This document shows positions 36,257 to 49,400 of a stretch of 64,000 nucleotides of DNA, one piece after another. A model generated the notes under the pieces. The model saw only the letters and a program-made list of their open reading frames with translations, was not told the origin of the DNA and ran no database searches. Numbering within the stretch: position 1 is the first letter of the stretch; each line of letters opens with the position of its first letter. The translations under genes were made by a program, and so were the position numbers. Source of the stretch: Porites lobata (taxonomy: Eukaryota > Cnidaria > Anthozoa > Scleractinia > Poritidae). The stretch covers positions 1,340,001 to 1,404,000 of the forward strand of contig CALNXK010000003.1 in NCBI GenBank assembly GCA_942486035.1, written 5' to 3'.

Positions 36257-36789
36257 GTGTAAGTAGTTTGGCGACCAGGTTGCATTCGGTTTGACATCAA
36301 TCAATCATTGGCTTATTCTTGATGTCGCTGAACAATTGGAAAAGGTTTATTGCTTACTCTGTCAAATTCGGAGTGAGCACAGGCTTTCTTTACGCACTTA
36401 TTTCTTAATCCCAGAGGATCTCGTTGAACATAATTCGTTCTTTTGCGTTTGCAGTCTGCTTGTTATTTACGATCCCTCTCAGACGACATTGTTCAGATAT
36501 ACCAAATTTTATCTCCTTTTGCAAATTATTGGTGATATAACAAACGTATCAGTTTCCTAACCTTTCTACATCTTTATAGCTATTTCCTTTCCAAAGATAT
36601 TTATAAGTGATGAAAGTCACCTTCAAGTTTATACATGTGTAGCCAGGAATTTTACTTGAGAAGTCAAGTGAATCGAGCAAGCCGCTCTATCTAGCCTTTA
36701 TTGGCCTGTTCCAGCTCCTAGAGAAGATTTGATGTCCCCCCAAGTTCCTCAGCATGTTTGTTCCCTACCACGAAAGCATGAGGGGCACC

Positions 36790-37105
36790 GTGCCCTTCAT
36801 ACTCCCTCCCTATGAAGAGCGGCGTGAAACAGGGCTTTGTCTTAGCCAGGGCAATCTTTTGAATCTTCTCTCTCCTTTTGTCCCATTCACTCGACTCTTC
36901 CACAGACGGTAAACTCTTCAACCTAGCTCGCCTCCGCACCAGGACCAAAGTCAAAACTGTCCTTGTGCGTGACATGCTCTTTGCTGACGATGCTGCCTTG
37001 GTAACACTCTCCGAGAAAGCAATGCAGAGGCTTATCAACATCCAGGGCAACATCCAGGATAGATCAGGGATTTCAATGCTGTGTTTTACTCAATCTGAAG
37101 AATGA
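36790..37105 (+). pseudogene. LINE reverse transcriptase fragment
   Basis: Frame 36878-37105 contains DGKLFNLARLRTRTK and LFADDAALVTLSEKA, the non-LTR RT palm with FADD intact. Upstream bases continue the RT in another frame. Truncated on both sides. Confidence 0.65.
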
Positions 37106-39496
37106 GTGCTTTGCTTTACAACGTAAAAAAAGAAGTAAAAACTCGTTCTATATCGAAATATGTTTTCAAAAAAAGTCACTGTAAAGTGAAAAAGGGATTC
37201 GGTTAAATTCGTAAATTGATTGCTGAAGGGCAAAGAAGTCAGTTTTGCATGAACCTGCGTAAAATAGGGTTATATTAACACACTCCAGGCAATTCAGCTC
37301 GCGGAGTTTGCACGAGGTTCAAATAGAATTCTGTATTGTTTATGTTTGTCCCGTGCTGGATACTGTAGTGATTGCCCGAAAAAATGATGATTTTTGCTAA
37401 TAAATTGCATTCTTTGCTTTTGTTGTATGGTGTTGCTTTACCAGGGCTGGCGCGGACATCTTGTTTTCCGATAGTCTGTAACTCATATTCAGATTCGTCC
37501 TCAATACAGATATCATCCCCGTAGTTAATTAAGAAAAGGAAGAAAGTTCGTGCACTGTGCTTTCCTTTGTGGGTGACAAACATTAAAAAATATCGTCATT
37601 AAGGCATCGTCTAACAGCTGACAATTCTGGACAAATCCAGCATTTTATACAACCATTTTTTTTTTAGATAAAACCACGAGCCAGTTTACGTAACTCGAGC
37701 GGACTTTAAACATTGATTGATGACATACAAAATCATTGCGCCGTTTTCTAATCTTTTAGTGCTCCCCTTTCGTTTTCTCCCAATCTCAAGAGCAGTGAAA
37801 TAACACAAAATCAGAATCGGTAACATCTTGACATTTAATCTCTTCATCTTGCCAACGATGTCTCCGGGCCATTTGCAGAACAAGATGTTTTCATTACAAG
37901 ATTTGCCTCCGCCAGCAATTCCCACGCTTTGTGGTTATGTGTGAAGGCGTTTTTGTTGAGTCTTATTAATTATTGATTGCTAAATATTCAAGTGGGATAA
38001 AATTTATCAATCCGGACTTCTCGACCCCTAAAGGATGCACCAAATTGCTACAAGATAGCTTAATCTTTTCACAGAAAAAAAGAGAAATATTTATATTAGG
38101 AAACGCATGCATAAGTGCAGGAGAATTTGATATCTCAGCAGCGTCTTTTGAAATTGCCGAGAAACAAAATGAAAACAAAAATATTCTTGTAAAGAGATTG
38201 TGAAACAAACAGCAAAAACGAGAAAATGATCTGTTATCCCAGTGAGAGCCTCCGGATATTCCTGTTCAAAAGCAAGCATTAGCTGAAGAATTATGTGTAT
38301 CGACGATCCAGCCCAAAGACCTGGAAAAAGCTTGTGCTTCATTTATCGCAAGTAGTTAAAAAAAACTTATAAATAAATAATTTGCGACAGTATGTGGCAG
38401 TTTTTCATACCGTTTCTAAACGCGAACACAGCCGGTCTCATTACTCACTTGTTTTTAATTAGAACTTAAAGAGTATTGATTTCGATTAGAACGATGCAAA
38501 ATTACATTTTTGTGCTAAAATTTGTGCAAAGATACCAAATTTTTAACCGCGCCATTTTTAAATGTTCTACCGTTTTCCTCCTCGTCTAATTCTCTGTTGG
38601 TCGGTTCTCCATAGCTGTTTTCAGATCATTATCACTTGCTGGGTGGGGGGTCAGATGATATCCTAGGATCGATAGACATTACATGAAACTTCAATAGCCA
38701 CTAATTGGGACTTTCATGTTAATGCTTTATAAATCGTTGATTTGGGGTTAAATTTTTTTGAGCGTAATTTAAGGAAAAAGTCCCCGCACATGGTGTATGA
38801 GAAATCCTTTTCACCTGTTTGTGTAAAATGATTGCTATTGAAAGAAAGAACGTTTGGACGCTCTTAATTGCTTCAGGCTTCCTGCTATCTTGATCATTGT
38901 ATTTTGAATTCATTCTAAACCTGACTTATTCTAAACTTTTTCTGCACTGTTTTGTGTTAATTATTTTTCTTGCGTTGCAGAATGCAGGTGAAAGACTGGA
39001 AACTGACTTTGTAATTGAGCTGTCAAGCACCTTAAGGTCACGAACAACAAATCTGCTTTGCCGCATTTTGAATGTTGGCTTATGATTATTCAACACTGTT
39101 ATCATCTCGACTCCGATCCGTGGATACTCAATAACAGATTTATGATAAATATATGAAGCAGTTTTGCATACGTGTCCATCATGCAGTTTGCATATCTCTA
39201 AAAGAATGATATCAACGGAGTCCATTATCGCTTCAGGGTGTAATCAAACTGATTAGTTTCCGAAATATATTGCTTGCATGTGACACCGCTGGGCATTTCA
39301 TTTTGGTCAAATGAATCTTATGTAAAAATCAACTTTCTAGTTTACAACAAGGACCGTGTAACCGCGTCGCCCGCCAATTCACCGTCAGTCACTTTTTCAT
39401 CTGGCGCCACTGCACTGCGAGCAAGAGACATATTTGCATATCTGAATTCGACAATCCAGACTTCATCTTCTCTGGTTTTCGAAACAGCCAGCAAGA

Positions 39497-40621
39497 ATGA
39501 GCAACACAACGGCCAACAGTTCCGGAAACTATGTCTGCGCCTCTGCGAGTTGTATTTTTACAAAAGAAGAACGCGATGTTATCGTAGTCTCGCTGTTTTC
39601 CATTGCAGTAATCTCACTGGCTGGAAATATTCCCATTTTGATTGTGATTCTCTTTTCGGCGAAGAGGAGGAATTCCTCCAACCTGTCGACTGTTAATTTA
39701 GTCGTGTCAGACTTGCTCATGACGGTGTTTTGCATACCGTTTGTGACTTTGGATATGTACGTGTATGACGCTTGGGTCTTTGGATCTGCCATGTGCCGTC
39801 TTGTAACATTTGTACAGAATTCTGCGATCGTTGCCTCCTTGTTGAACCTTCTGACTATAACGTGTGAGAAATTTCTCGCTATTCGGTTTCCGTTTCATCT
39901 GCGCCTCAGAAAAAAACTGGTTTGCCGCTCCATGCCCGTCGCATGGATCATAGCCATTGCACACTCAATTTTCTACGTACATTTCAGAAGAAGGATGGAG
40001 TTTGGTGGTACATATTACTGCATCGATGATTGGCCGGACAGTCAAACATTAACAAAAGCACTGGTGATTCTTAAATCAAGCATGTTTTTTGTTCCCCTAA
40101 CTTTGATTGTAGTCCTGCACTCCATCACAATGCACACCCTCTTCAGAGGTAGAAACACCTTCCAACTTCAACAACATAATGGGGATAGGAACTTGTTTCG
40201 CACTACTGCTAGAAAGCAAAGACGTCAAAGAAAAGCCGTCAAGATTATCCTTGCAACTCTTGTCTCCATAATAATGTGCTGGGGGCCTTTCCATATTCTA
40301 ACCTTGTTTCTGCTGCTCCGGCAAGACGAAGGATTCGGAAGGAATGTCTACATTGCTTACACTGTTTCTGTCTGGTTGCTGTTTTCTCACTGCTCTGTTC
40401 TTCCATTTATTTTCTTCTTTTTGACAAAGAAAGGTAAGGAGACTATGGACACTTTTTCACTTTGCCTTCGAACCTGCTCCATGCCGGGAGGCTCTAACTC
40501 TGGATCTCTGTTGCTTGACACTTCCAATAACCATGGAAGCAGAGGAAGCAGCTTCCGAGGGAGTGTGCGGTATTCAAGCTGGCGAAAAGGGTTTGCAGTC
40601 GTCAGCGAAAGTCGTTTGTAG
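39497..40621 (+). CDS. Rhodopsin-family (class A) peptide-type GPCR 1, single exon, 374 aa
   Basis: Seven-helix receptor of the plasma membrane expected to signal through G proteins. The start has A at -3 and precedes a glycosylated N-terminus (NTT, NSS). Landmarks: TM1 GN (N44), TM2 VVSDLL (D72), C100 and ECL2 C175 for the conserved disulfide (YYCIDDWP), TM3 end E124-K125-F126 in place of DRY, W150 in TM4, P200 in TM5, CWGP 261-264 in TM6, and TM7 W293...P303 where NPxxY reads L-P-F-I-F. The loop before TM6 is strongly basic (RKQRRQRK). The tail has Ser-rich stretches for kinase/arrestin control and Cys that may be lipidated. Closest in style to neuropeptide receptors (QRFP/NPFF/orexin-like), but the ligand cannot be assigned. 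Paralogue of the gene at 51965. Confidence 0.9.
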   Translation: MSNTTANSSGNYVCASASCIFTKEERDVIVVSLFSIAVISLAGNIPILIVILFSAKRRNSSNLSTVNLVVSDLLMTVFCIPFVTLDMYVYDAWVFGSAMCRLVTFVQNSAIVASLLNLLTITCEKFLAIRFPFHLRLRKKLVCRSMPVAWIIAIAHSIFYVHFRRRMEFGGTYYCIDDWPDSQTLTKALVILKSSMFFVPLTLIVVLHSITMHTLFRGRNTFQLQQHNGDRNLFRTTARKQRRQRKAVKIILATLVSIIMCWGPFHILTLFLLLRQDEGFGRNVYIAYTVSVWLLFSHCSVLPFIFFFLTKKGKETMDTFSLCLRTCSMPGGSNSGSLLLDTSNNHGSRGSSFRGSVRYSSWRKGFAVVSESRL

Positions 40622-41994
40622 TTAAATTTTGTAAAAAGGCTATACGAGAAACGAGAAGAAAGAGTTCAAAAACCAAGTATGCTTGAAAAGTGAAGCAATG
40701 ACTGCATGTGTCATTTTAAGAAAGCCTAAAACCCATTCAAGGAAACCTTCAAATGTGGCTGCGCCCCAACTTTAAGCCTTATCCAAATCTTTGGGTAATT
40801 TTTAATCAGAATGCAAAAGCCAGCAATCATGACTTCACCCTCGGAGGTGCTTGTTGATCCGCCTGAAGGGGCATTATAGTATATTTTAGTATTAGTTTTA
40901 TTCTATGGTCTATGATTTGTTTTTAAACTCCTGCACAGCGTAAATTTTTAAATCGATAGGGACACATCATGTTGACTATAGTTGTACTAATTGACAGTAT
41001 TTATATTCATTATCCCTGAGCGTTCAATATGTGATTAGAAAGTCGAATATCATAAGTAATGTTTCTAGGAATATGTCAAAGCAGGGGGCTGAAACAGTCT
41101 AAACGTGAGCCTCGTTTTCAAACATTTCCCTCGATAATGAATAACCGAAAATAGTCTTATGTCAAAGCCACTCAATGACTTCTTTTGGTCTCAATATTAC
41201 CCTTAAAAGTATGGGTTTCTCTTAATTAGCTTTGGTAATACTTACACGGTGATCCAGAGTCACTTGTCCGGTTACATAAAGATTTTTCTCTTTAGTAGAA
41301 ACTTGAATACTGGGTGGTTATAAGTGAAACTCAAACACAAACGACTGTCGAGCATTACTTACCGCGAAGAAGAAAGAGCCGGACCTCTGGCTACACTTCA
41401 GCGGATTATGAATGATATCTGAAGAATGTCTGCCAGAACAAACAATCCAGTCCATATCCTGAATTTGCCAAGGAACAGGAACTTTTAACAATTATTTTAG
41501 TAGTGGTATCGGTCCAATTATAGGGACTTTTTCTGCACATTTATGCAAGTAGGGAGAGCAGGAGGTGGGCGCATTAGAAGTAGTGTGTTGGAGGGGTCAT
41601 GAGCATAAAATCCGAAAATTCATTAACATAGAAATCCTAATTATTAGGAGCAGGAGAGTGTAAACGATTATTGGGCTGCCCCTGGGCAACGCCTAATTAA
41701 GTTCTGAGTAGCGTCTTTGCCGAAATGAAATGCAAAATGGCGGACGCATAACCAAGAGGGGGTTTCGTGTTCCGTCCCTCCTGCAATGGGGACAATTACT
41801 TGATTTTTCGGGGAAATAGGATTAGTCATTTCAGATATAAACAAACAGACTCGGCTTGGAACGAAAACAAAATTCTGGAGTTAAGTTATCAGTCCTGACT
41901 AAACTTCACAGTCAATCGCATTCGGTATACCCCTGACGTAAATTATGTGACGTAATAAAGCTTGGTGAAGCAAAGGTGTGGTACGTAACGCTAC

Positions 41995-42675
41995 AGTGCA
42001 GTTATCGTGGATTGGACAGCGGAAGAGCTGGTCAGCATGGATAGAAAAACTAGGAAGATATTGGCAGTGAATGGTTGTCTACACCAAGGAAAGAAGGGGA
42101 AGGGGGATGCTTGGTATTGAGTAGTGTGTCAAGGAGGAGAGCAAAACCTGCATGGCTACCTGAGAAAAAGCACAGAGTGGGTGCGAATGGTTTTGAAGGA
42201 AAAGGTGCTTGTTGAAAAAAAATCTTCAGGACTACCAGAGGAGAAGGAAAGAGGAGAAAGTTAAGAACTGGAAGGAAAAAAGCCCTACATGGAGAGTTTT
42301 CTCTACAAACTTCAGATGTGTCTGGAGAGGAGTCCTGGTTGGAGATGGCTCAGGAATGTGTTGTTAAAGAGGGGAAAAGAAGGCTTTATCCTCGCCGCAC
42401 TAGAGCAAGCTTTAAGAACAATTCGGTCAAGCACAGCATAAATAAGACACCTGAGACATCACTGGGCAGATTATGTGGTGACTCCACTGAAACAGTACGA
42501 CATATTGTCAGCGGATGCAGCAAGCTTGCCCAGAGAGAATATAGGAAGAATCAAGACAAGGTGGCCCTACAGGTACACTATGAGCTATGCAGAACGTATG
42601 GGTTAGAGCGTACCGACAAGAAGTACGACCATCATCCCGTACCAGTTGCGGAAAATGGAGAATTGAGAATAATTA
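41995..42675 (+). pseudogene. LINE C-terminal coding region, first part
   Basis: From about 42000 it reads VDWTAEELVSMDRKTRK, then KSTEWV. Frame 42318-42701 reads CGDSTETVRHIVSGCSKLAQREY, a C..C...H....C zinc-knuckle-like end typical of non-LTR RT proteins. Frame breaks are present. The frame runs into a MITE at 42676 and resumes at about 43611. Confidence 0.65.
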
Positions 42676-43563
42676 ACAATTATTCTTTGAAATCGAGGTG
42701 AATAGTGGCCAAATATTTACCGAGCCGCGAAAGCGGCGAGGTAAATATTCCCAAAGCCACTATTCACCGAGATTGAAAAGAATAATTGTTTTAGTATATA
42801 CACACGAAGTGATCTCAACAAAATCAGAGAGGAAACCATTAAAAAGTACGATTTGATTGACAGATCAAATCACGCGTAAGTTTAAAAATAGATCTTTGCA
42901 GAATTTTCAAACATGGCAATTCACAAGTTTATCATTTCGCAAACAACAGCGTAATGGCTTAAATGGAACCGCTAAAAGTTTGAACTGTTTCCTTACCTGA
43001 GAAGAAAAGTAGAGCTTTGTTGTTTTCTGTTGACTCGCCAAGTTTATAGCCAAAAGGGTTTGTTGTGTCGTTCTTCGCATGAAGTGCTGACAAAAATGGC
43101 GGCTCGGTTGCTCGAGGTAAGACGTCGTCTTCCTGTATCATTCTTTTTCCTGTTTACTTGAAACGTAGAATTTCTGCAAACATTTCCTTTTAAGTTTGTT
43201 TGTCATAAATAAACTTCGATTTTTGAGCCAAAATTTTCCTGTTAGAAAACGATGAGTTCACGAAACGGCTTCTTCTACGCGAATACACGGGAGTTGTAAA
43301 CAATCCATCGAGCACAAAACTCAGCTACATTAAATTGAAAAACGCCGTATTGAATCCTTCCAAGTCTTTTCTTGCCTTAAAAAAGGTCAGCCCTAGCATT
43401 TTGTCGACTTTTAAAAGATTGTTCTCTAAAAAAATGGGAAAAACACCGAGCTTACACATTATCCACTCGCTAGGAGGTGAATATTGTTGAATAGTCCGAG
43501 ATAGCGAACCAATCAGATTGCTTAAATCACCAAGATCGCTTAGTGTGTATATACTAACTTGGG
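42676..43563. mobile_element. MITE inserted in the LINE
   Basis: Begins with a strong hairpin (42676-42728 with 42732-42788, spanning gaatagtggcc / accgagccgcg). tagtatatacacac at about 42792 is inverted at the right end as gtgtgtatatacta (about 43549-43562). No coding. May be two elements together. Confidence 0.65.
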
Positions 43564-43610
43564 ATATAACTATCCCTACAGACAAGCGGCTTAAGCGCAA
43601 TTGATCAGAT

Positions 43611-43840
43611 ATGACTGTAGCACACAAAGACACGCAGAAGTGGACACGACATAGCCCTGTGTCAGCGGACCAAAATACCCTTACTGCTGAGGAGAAGGTG
43701 GAAAGGTTTCAAGGCCTAGCGCTCGAAATGAAAAGAATCCATAGATACACGAAAGTGACAATAATACCAATCGTGAATGGTGCACTTGGAACTATCATGA
43801 ACAATGCTAGGGCCGCGTATGGGAGGTTGAGAGTCTGCCT
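43611..43840 (+). pseudogene. LINE C-terminal coding region, resumed
   Basis: Frame 43611-43979 reads EKVERFQGLALEMKRIHR and VTIIPIVNGALGT, continuing the family pattern expected after the break at 42676. It then loses similarity. Confidence 0.65.
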
Positions 43841-44149
43841 GACATTTTTGGAAGTGCATAGTTGTCATCCATCCTTGGTACTGCCCATTTCTTGCGGAAA
43901 GTGTATTGTGTGGGAAGCCGCTGAGACGTGGCTGAAAATATCCTCTCCTGTTCTCTGGTATTTTCTGGGTCGCACATGACGATAATGATAATAATAATAA
44001 TAATTATGATAACAATAATAACAATTACATTGCTTAATACATCCACCAGATGTAAGGAAAAATCGTACCCTAACTAACTTAGTGATCTGAGCACGCTCCA
44101 GAGGCACTCTTAACAGTTAATCTGTTAATATCCATTGGGATACTTAGTA

Positions 44150-44600
44150 CGTAAATATGCAATCGAGACATGTATCTGTCTTGCAGATAGTAACACCAGC
44201 TTAGTCTTCGACGCATTAAGAGCTAAGAGCTAGCTGAATAGCCTTCGAGGCGAGAGATAGCAGAGGTCAGGCCCACAGCACAATCTTTCAACTTGCAGAC
44301 TTAAAAGTGCAGGAAAAGGGTTGTATCATCTGCATATTGGTAGCATGGACTTTGTAGGGTCTCTAGCAGGCCTGCCACGTATAAGGTAAAGTTGAGGGGA
44401 CCAACACCGAAGTCCACCAACGCGCGACTGTACTTACTGGCTTCTAATCTGAAGGAACTATGAGGAAAGTATCTCAGAAAGCTCTTGAAGACCCCAACGA
44501 GTGTAGTTTGGTAACAGACCGATCTGAATTTGACCGTATCGAAGGCCTAATAGTAATCGGCACACGCCATCATGGTCGTAATCTATGTCGTAATCCATGA
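44150..44600 (-). pseudogene. LINE reverse transcriptase fragment, minus strand
   Basis: On the minus strand, about 44410-44290 gives GPLNFTLYVAGLLE and CYQYADDTTLFLHF, the RT YADD site, followed by SRLEGYSASS. Broken by stops. Confidence 0.6.
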
Positions 44601-44999
44601 TGAAGTCAACAACAACAAAAATACTTAATTTACCCACGCTACATCTAGGAGTGATAAAAACTGGTTAAAACATGTGCGTGAAGGTAAAAAAAAAATAAGA
44701 AAAAGAAAAAAGAAATCATCTATCTATATAAAACATTCTCAACTAGTAACAATTTTGATGTATACAATCTAAAATTCATCTATGTACAAACAGTATTGAA
44801 ATTAAAAGCTAATCACTGCTACAATTAAAGATCATGCCTATTTGAAAGACGTTTAAAAGTAAAAATATTTTTGGCGTTTCTAAAATACGTAGGCAGAGAA
44901 TTCTAAAGCTTTGCTGCCAAAACTGAGAATGATTTATGGAGTCATTCTAAATTAAAATTGGGTAGCGTTAACAGTGTCCCTGACCCTCTTGCCCTCTTG

Positions 45000-45900
45000 A
45001 ATAATAATTACGGAAATTCTTCTATGTAGCTAGCTTGGGCTTCCTTATTGATAGACTTATATACTAAACCATAGTGCCTGAAATTTTCTTCTTTGTTCTA
45101 GCGTTATGATTATAGGACGTATGTTCTCCATAGCATAAAGTAGACCTAAGAATATAGACAATTTAATTATTAATGTCTTCTAGCTTTCTAACTTGGCCTA
45201 TGTCAATCCCATTCTAAATAGTACAAAACATATGCTTTATAAGGGCGGCACATTACGTCTAAAGGAATAAACCTGGGAATCCTCCTTAATGCGGAGGCTT
45301 TGGCGCACGCCCTAGCTTGCTCAGACACATGAGCAACAAAATTAAACTTACAATCTAATGTTACACCAAAAATTTAAATCTATCGGTAGTTTCCACTGCA
45401 TTGTTATCTACACTGAAGTGATAGCGATAGGATACAGGACCTATGGCCACTGCCTGTGTCTTGGATGCATTGATCTCAGATAGTTAGGCCGAAGCCATGT
45501 TGATGTTATGTGAGATAAGAGTTAATAAATTATTCTTGAACTGGAGGGGAAACGTCCGATAGATATTCAGTAGTGTCATCTGCATAGAACCGTAGAGAGG
45601 AGTGTGTGACTTGACGGTTCAAATGATTAATATAAATGTCAAAAAGGAAAGGGTCCAATAGGGACCCCTGGGGAATCCAACTTTAACAGGTGTCTAGTCA
45701 TCCTATCTTGCAAATAATTCCTCATCAAGTCCAATACTTGATCTGTAAAACCACAGGCTCTTAGCTTTGCAAGCAGTAGGCCGTGGCATACGGAGTCAAA
45801 CGCCTTACTCAGGTCAACTGTAAGCGTAGGAACAGCCTCTCTGTTATCAAGTCAATGAATGCCTTAGGTCTATTCAATCGGGGTTTAGTTCTCTAGATGG
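45000..45900 (-). pseudogene. LINE reverse transcriptase fragment, minus strand
   Basis: Minus-strand reading, in changing frames, gives LSKAFDSVCHGLL (about 45815), DIYINHLN and LRFYADDTTEYL (about 45640-45580), then ACAKASALRRIPRFIP. Several stops. Confidence 0.65.
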
Positions 45901-45964
45901 TAAAGAAATTTAACAGCTATGCTAGAAGCCACCAACAGTTGGTCAGTAAATATTGATAATGTTA

Positions 45965-46450
45965 TGTTTAATGGCGTCATTTTTACTGGCCTGAAAAAGG
46001 CGTTTGACACCATTGACCGTGACATTCTGTTACTTAAGCTTTCTGCCTATGGGACTGTTGGGAACCTTTTTTAAGGGGATTGAGTCGTATTAAGGGAATC
46101 GCGGTCAGACGTGCAAGGTCAACGGTCGTTTACCACAAGTGAGTTCCTCAAGGTTATATATTAGGTCCGTTGCTTTTTTCTGATAAATAAATGATCTCTC
46201 AAATTGTTAAGAGAAGGCTTCCTCTACTTATGCTACCTTGGTTACGTCTTACTCAAATGTCCTTGAAAAGGAGGAAAACAAACCTTCGGCGTATGAAGAA
46301 CAAGTTTAGTCTGAAGATTGCCAAAACTGAATTCGTATTTACTGGCACTCGTCAAAGAATACGGCTACAGGGCAATGAGCAAACACAACTCCATATTGAG
46401 GCTAAAAATACAAGTCCTAAAAAAAGCATCTCAGGGAATGTAACTTTCTA
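45965..46450 (+). pseudogene. LINE reverse transcriptase fragment, plus strand
   Basis: NGVIFTGLKKAFDTIDRDILLLKLSAYG at about 45970-46055, followed by decayed RT text. It lies head-to-head with the minus-strand LINE fragment ending at 45900. The open frame 46191-46451 is remnant only. Confidence 0.6.
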
Positions 46451-49400
46451 GGGTTTTCAAAAAAAATCATGTAAAACAGTTTGATTTTTGTTGTTTAGAT
46501 TTATTTATACTGCACTTAGCACATTTTTATGACTGTGTGACTTATGATTTCCGTGAATATATAAATAAACTAGACTCGCCGAAAAGCGAGTTTAATTGGG
46601 CTGCCGATCATTGCGTGACAAAGAAGGGGAAAACCGTGACCCGGTAAATCTATCAAAGAAGATCTGTAGACAACCACATCGAGAATGATTATTTTCACAA
46701 CCTAGACCATACAGAATTATTGTACTGCATGAAAACGATGAGTTTACCAGAACATACAGCGAACAGCATTTAAGAGAAAACAACCCACTATAAAACCCTT
46801 CACGATAGACAGGCCTTGTTCAACCGAGAATGATGAAAATGATCAATAGAGGTTAACAGGTTATTTTACTGTAATATGCATGACTCTGGGCCAAAGTGCT
46901 GATGACACGAACTTAAATTGTTTTTTGTACAAGCGATTCATCTCGAAGCTTTATGTAATTGACCTTGATATATAGTTAAAACCTTACATATACTTTACCT
47001 CCTCACATTTACAATGTACGTATTCAGAACACTTTCAGTAAAATACGGGTTATAAACATAAAAAGGTGTTAAGGCCAGCTTTGGACTTTCAAAGTTTATT
47101 GAGACTATGAGATGAACTTGTGTGCGAAACTGTTTTCGACGGACGAGCCTTCTTTATCCTTATCCGAAATTTAGTCCTCCACAAGGCGTATGCTGCTTGC
47201 ATTAGAGAACAGAATCAATCTTTTAACAGACTCTGGGAAGATGGACAAACATGCTTTAATGGATCACGCAACGCCCTCTGAGTTACAGGGTTAATCGCTG
47301 ATAGAGTTCATTTTTTGACACTAGTCTACCCATTTTATGAACTGGATCTGCCCTATAGGCAGCCCAGTTAATAATAACATTGTTTCAATAAGATGGGCTA
47401 CAATTACCATAATGATTACATTTCATGTTTTTCTTTTGGAGGGTGGGGTTGGGGGATTGGGAAGGATTTTTAGAAAAATGAAATGATTTTTTTTCCTTTT
47501 TTGTGTTATTCCGCAATGACTATGTAGAGTCTTTTTAGCAACATACTGTAAAGTGCGTAAAAAAAGTAATAATAATGATAATAAGAATAAGTTAATTTTA
47601 AAGGCACGATCGTTTTCAACACACCGAGCAAACACATATGCTGAGTAGACTGATGAAAGCAATATTGAGGTATTTTTAGTACCTTTTTAAATTAGTGAAC
47701 TTTTGTCGTTTCTCCTGTGCATCAAGGTCCTTTAAATTGCTTTAAGGGGAAGCAAAAGATCCATTCATTGAGATATTTTTGTGGAGATATATACCTTACT
47801 AAACGTTAGAATGGGAAATAATATCTTTTTCAGCCCACATCAGGATAGACTATTATTTTATAATTTACTATATTTATCAGTCATCTTGATTTCTTCCTTC
47901 TTTTAACTAAAACAAAACCTCTTTATGCTGTCTTTCATTTAAACGTTCGTGTATTCAATGCGTCTCCCACGTTGGTCATTTTAATATTGTAATTAGGGAC
48001 AATCAAAAGAAAAAAACGTCATCAAAAAAAAACCTAATCCATCGTTCAACTAATGGTATTATAATTGTGATATCGCCCTGACTTTTCGATTGTTTGATCT
48101 TTGCAAGGAATAACCATACAACATTACGATGTTACTTCCTAAGTTTTAAACGACCTTCATAAACGGTCAAAAAAAGTGGACTGAAGAAAGGTATTAAATT
48201 ATGCTTTCGCGTGGACACGCAGTTGTTAACTTATGTTAATTTGCCAAGTAAAAAAAAATTAGTATCAAAAAAAGTTGAAGTGAATGAGATTGTTATTATC
48301 GTTCTGATTACTATTTTTATCCGAAATAACTCAAAGTATACTTTACTGAAATTGTACATTGATTCAATGCATGTTACATAATAAGATACATTAGGTTATT
48401 TTTAGGCCTCGTCTGACCAGAACCAAAATATTTTTTGAAATCGCTTAATGAAATTAGACGAATCTGCCTTCTATCCACTTCTAAAAACCAGTGAATCTGG
48501 TCACCAAAACCACATTTTTTTTTAAACCGCTCTCCAACTCTGTCACAGATTTGCCAATTCGATCGTGTACATGATTGAATCCGTATATTCTTGAAATTAA
48601 TTTCCTCCCCATTCGATCTGCTCAGATTCGTCCGGACGGGGCTTTAGTTATCTTATATCTGTCTCATTATTGTTAGCTTACAGTAATGTACACTTCAAAC
48701 GTTAATATAATTAGTTATGTGGTTCTAATCCCGTCTAGGAAATAATTTTTCTTTGTCCCACTCTCTTGGCATGAAGAACGGAAAAAAACGCCGACTGAAA
48801 GTGCGACTACAAAGAGGAAACTGAAACTACAATGATCAATATGGTGCTAATAAATTGATATTGAGACTAGGATCATGATGGAACATACGCTCTACCTCTT
48901 GCCCCACCTTCTAAAAATACTTAGCAACATTACAGTGTAACACCTCCTCCTTGACGTTTTTCTAGACTCACACTTGCTATATCAGGAATAATGTCCTAAA
49001 ATAAGGACTGAACATTTTGAAAACTGTGCACCATCTTTGAAAAAAAAAAAACAAAGAAGACACATTTTCCGTTAAGTCAGTCGTGTGTGGTATACTCTCA
49101 CGAGTCATATGTGGATAACGACCAATCAGCACGTGTTCTGGCATTGTATTAATTCTAATGGATCATGTTATGAAATAGCGACCTTTAGATTAGACAAACT
49201 GAATGACTGCGAGGGGAGCTCGTTACATCCACATATGCTATTCTTCTCACTGTCTTGTTACTGATTAGCATATACTAGAGGGGCTTAAGCAGTACGATTG
49301 GTGTCACAAGTGATAAATCTCTAGATCTAAAACATGTGAACTTGGTCTGAAAACGCGATATAGAAAACCGAAGAATTAGATTTTGTATCTAAACAAGAGA

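Larger units (their letters stand above)
30516..39496. other. Nine-kb region without a recognised host gene
   Basis: Between receptor B and GPCR 1. It contains two abutting MITEs (31435-31855), a GAT repeat at 32736, MITEs at 34175 and about 35880, and a LINE scrap at 36790. The many short frames here have no recognisable domain, so none is called. Confidence 0.6.

Noticed and set aside
38897..39225. Frames on both strands before GPCR 1, and a ttgcgttgcag acceptor-like site near 38980
   Set aside because: No domain. The acceptor could belong to a non-coding leader exon but there is no support.
39274..39696. 140-codon frame overlapping the GPCR 1 start
   Set aside because: Out of frame with the receptor, whose seven helices clearly define the coding frame.
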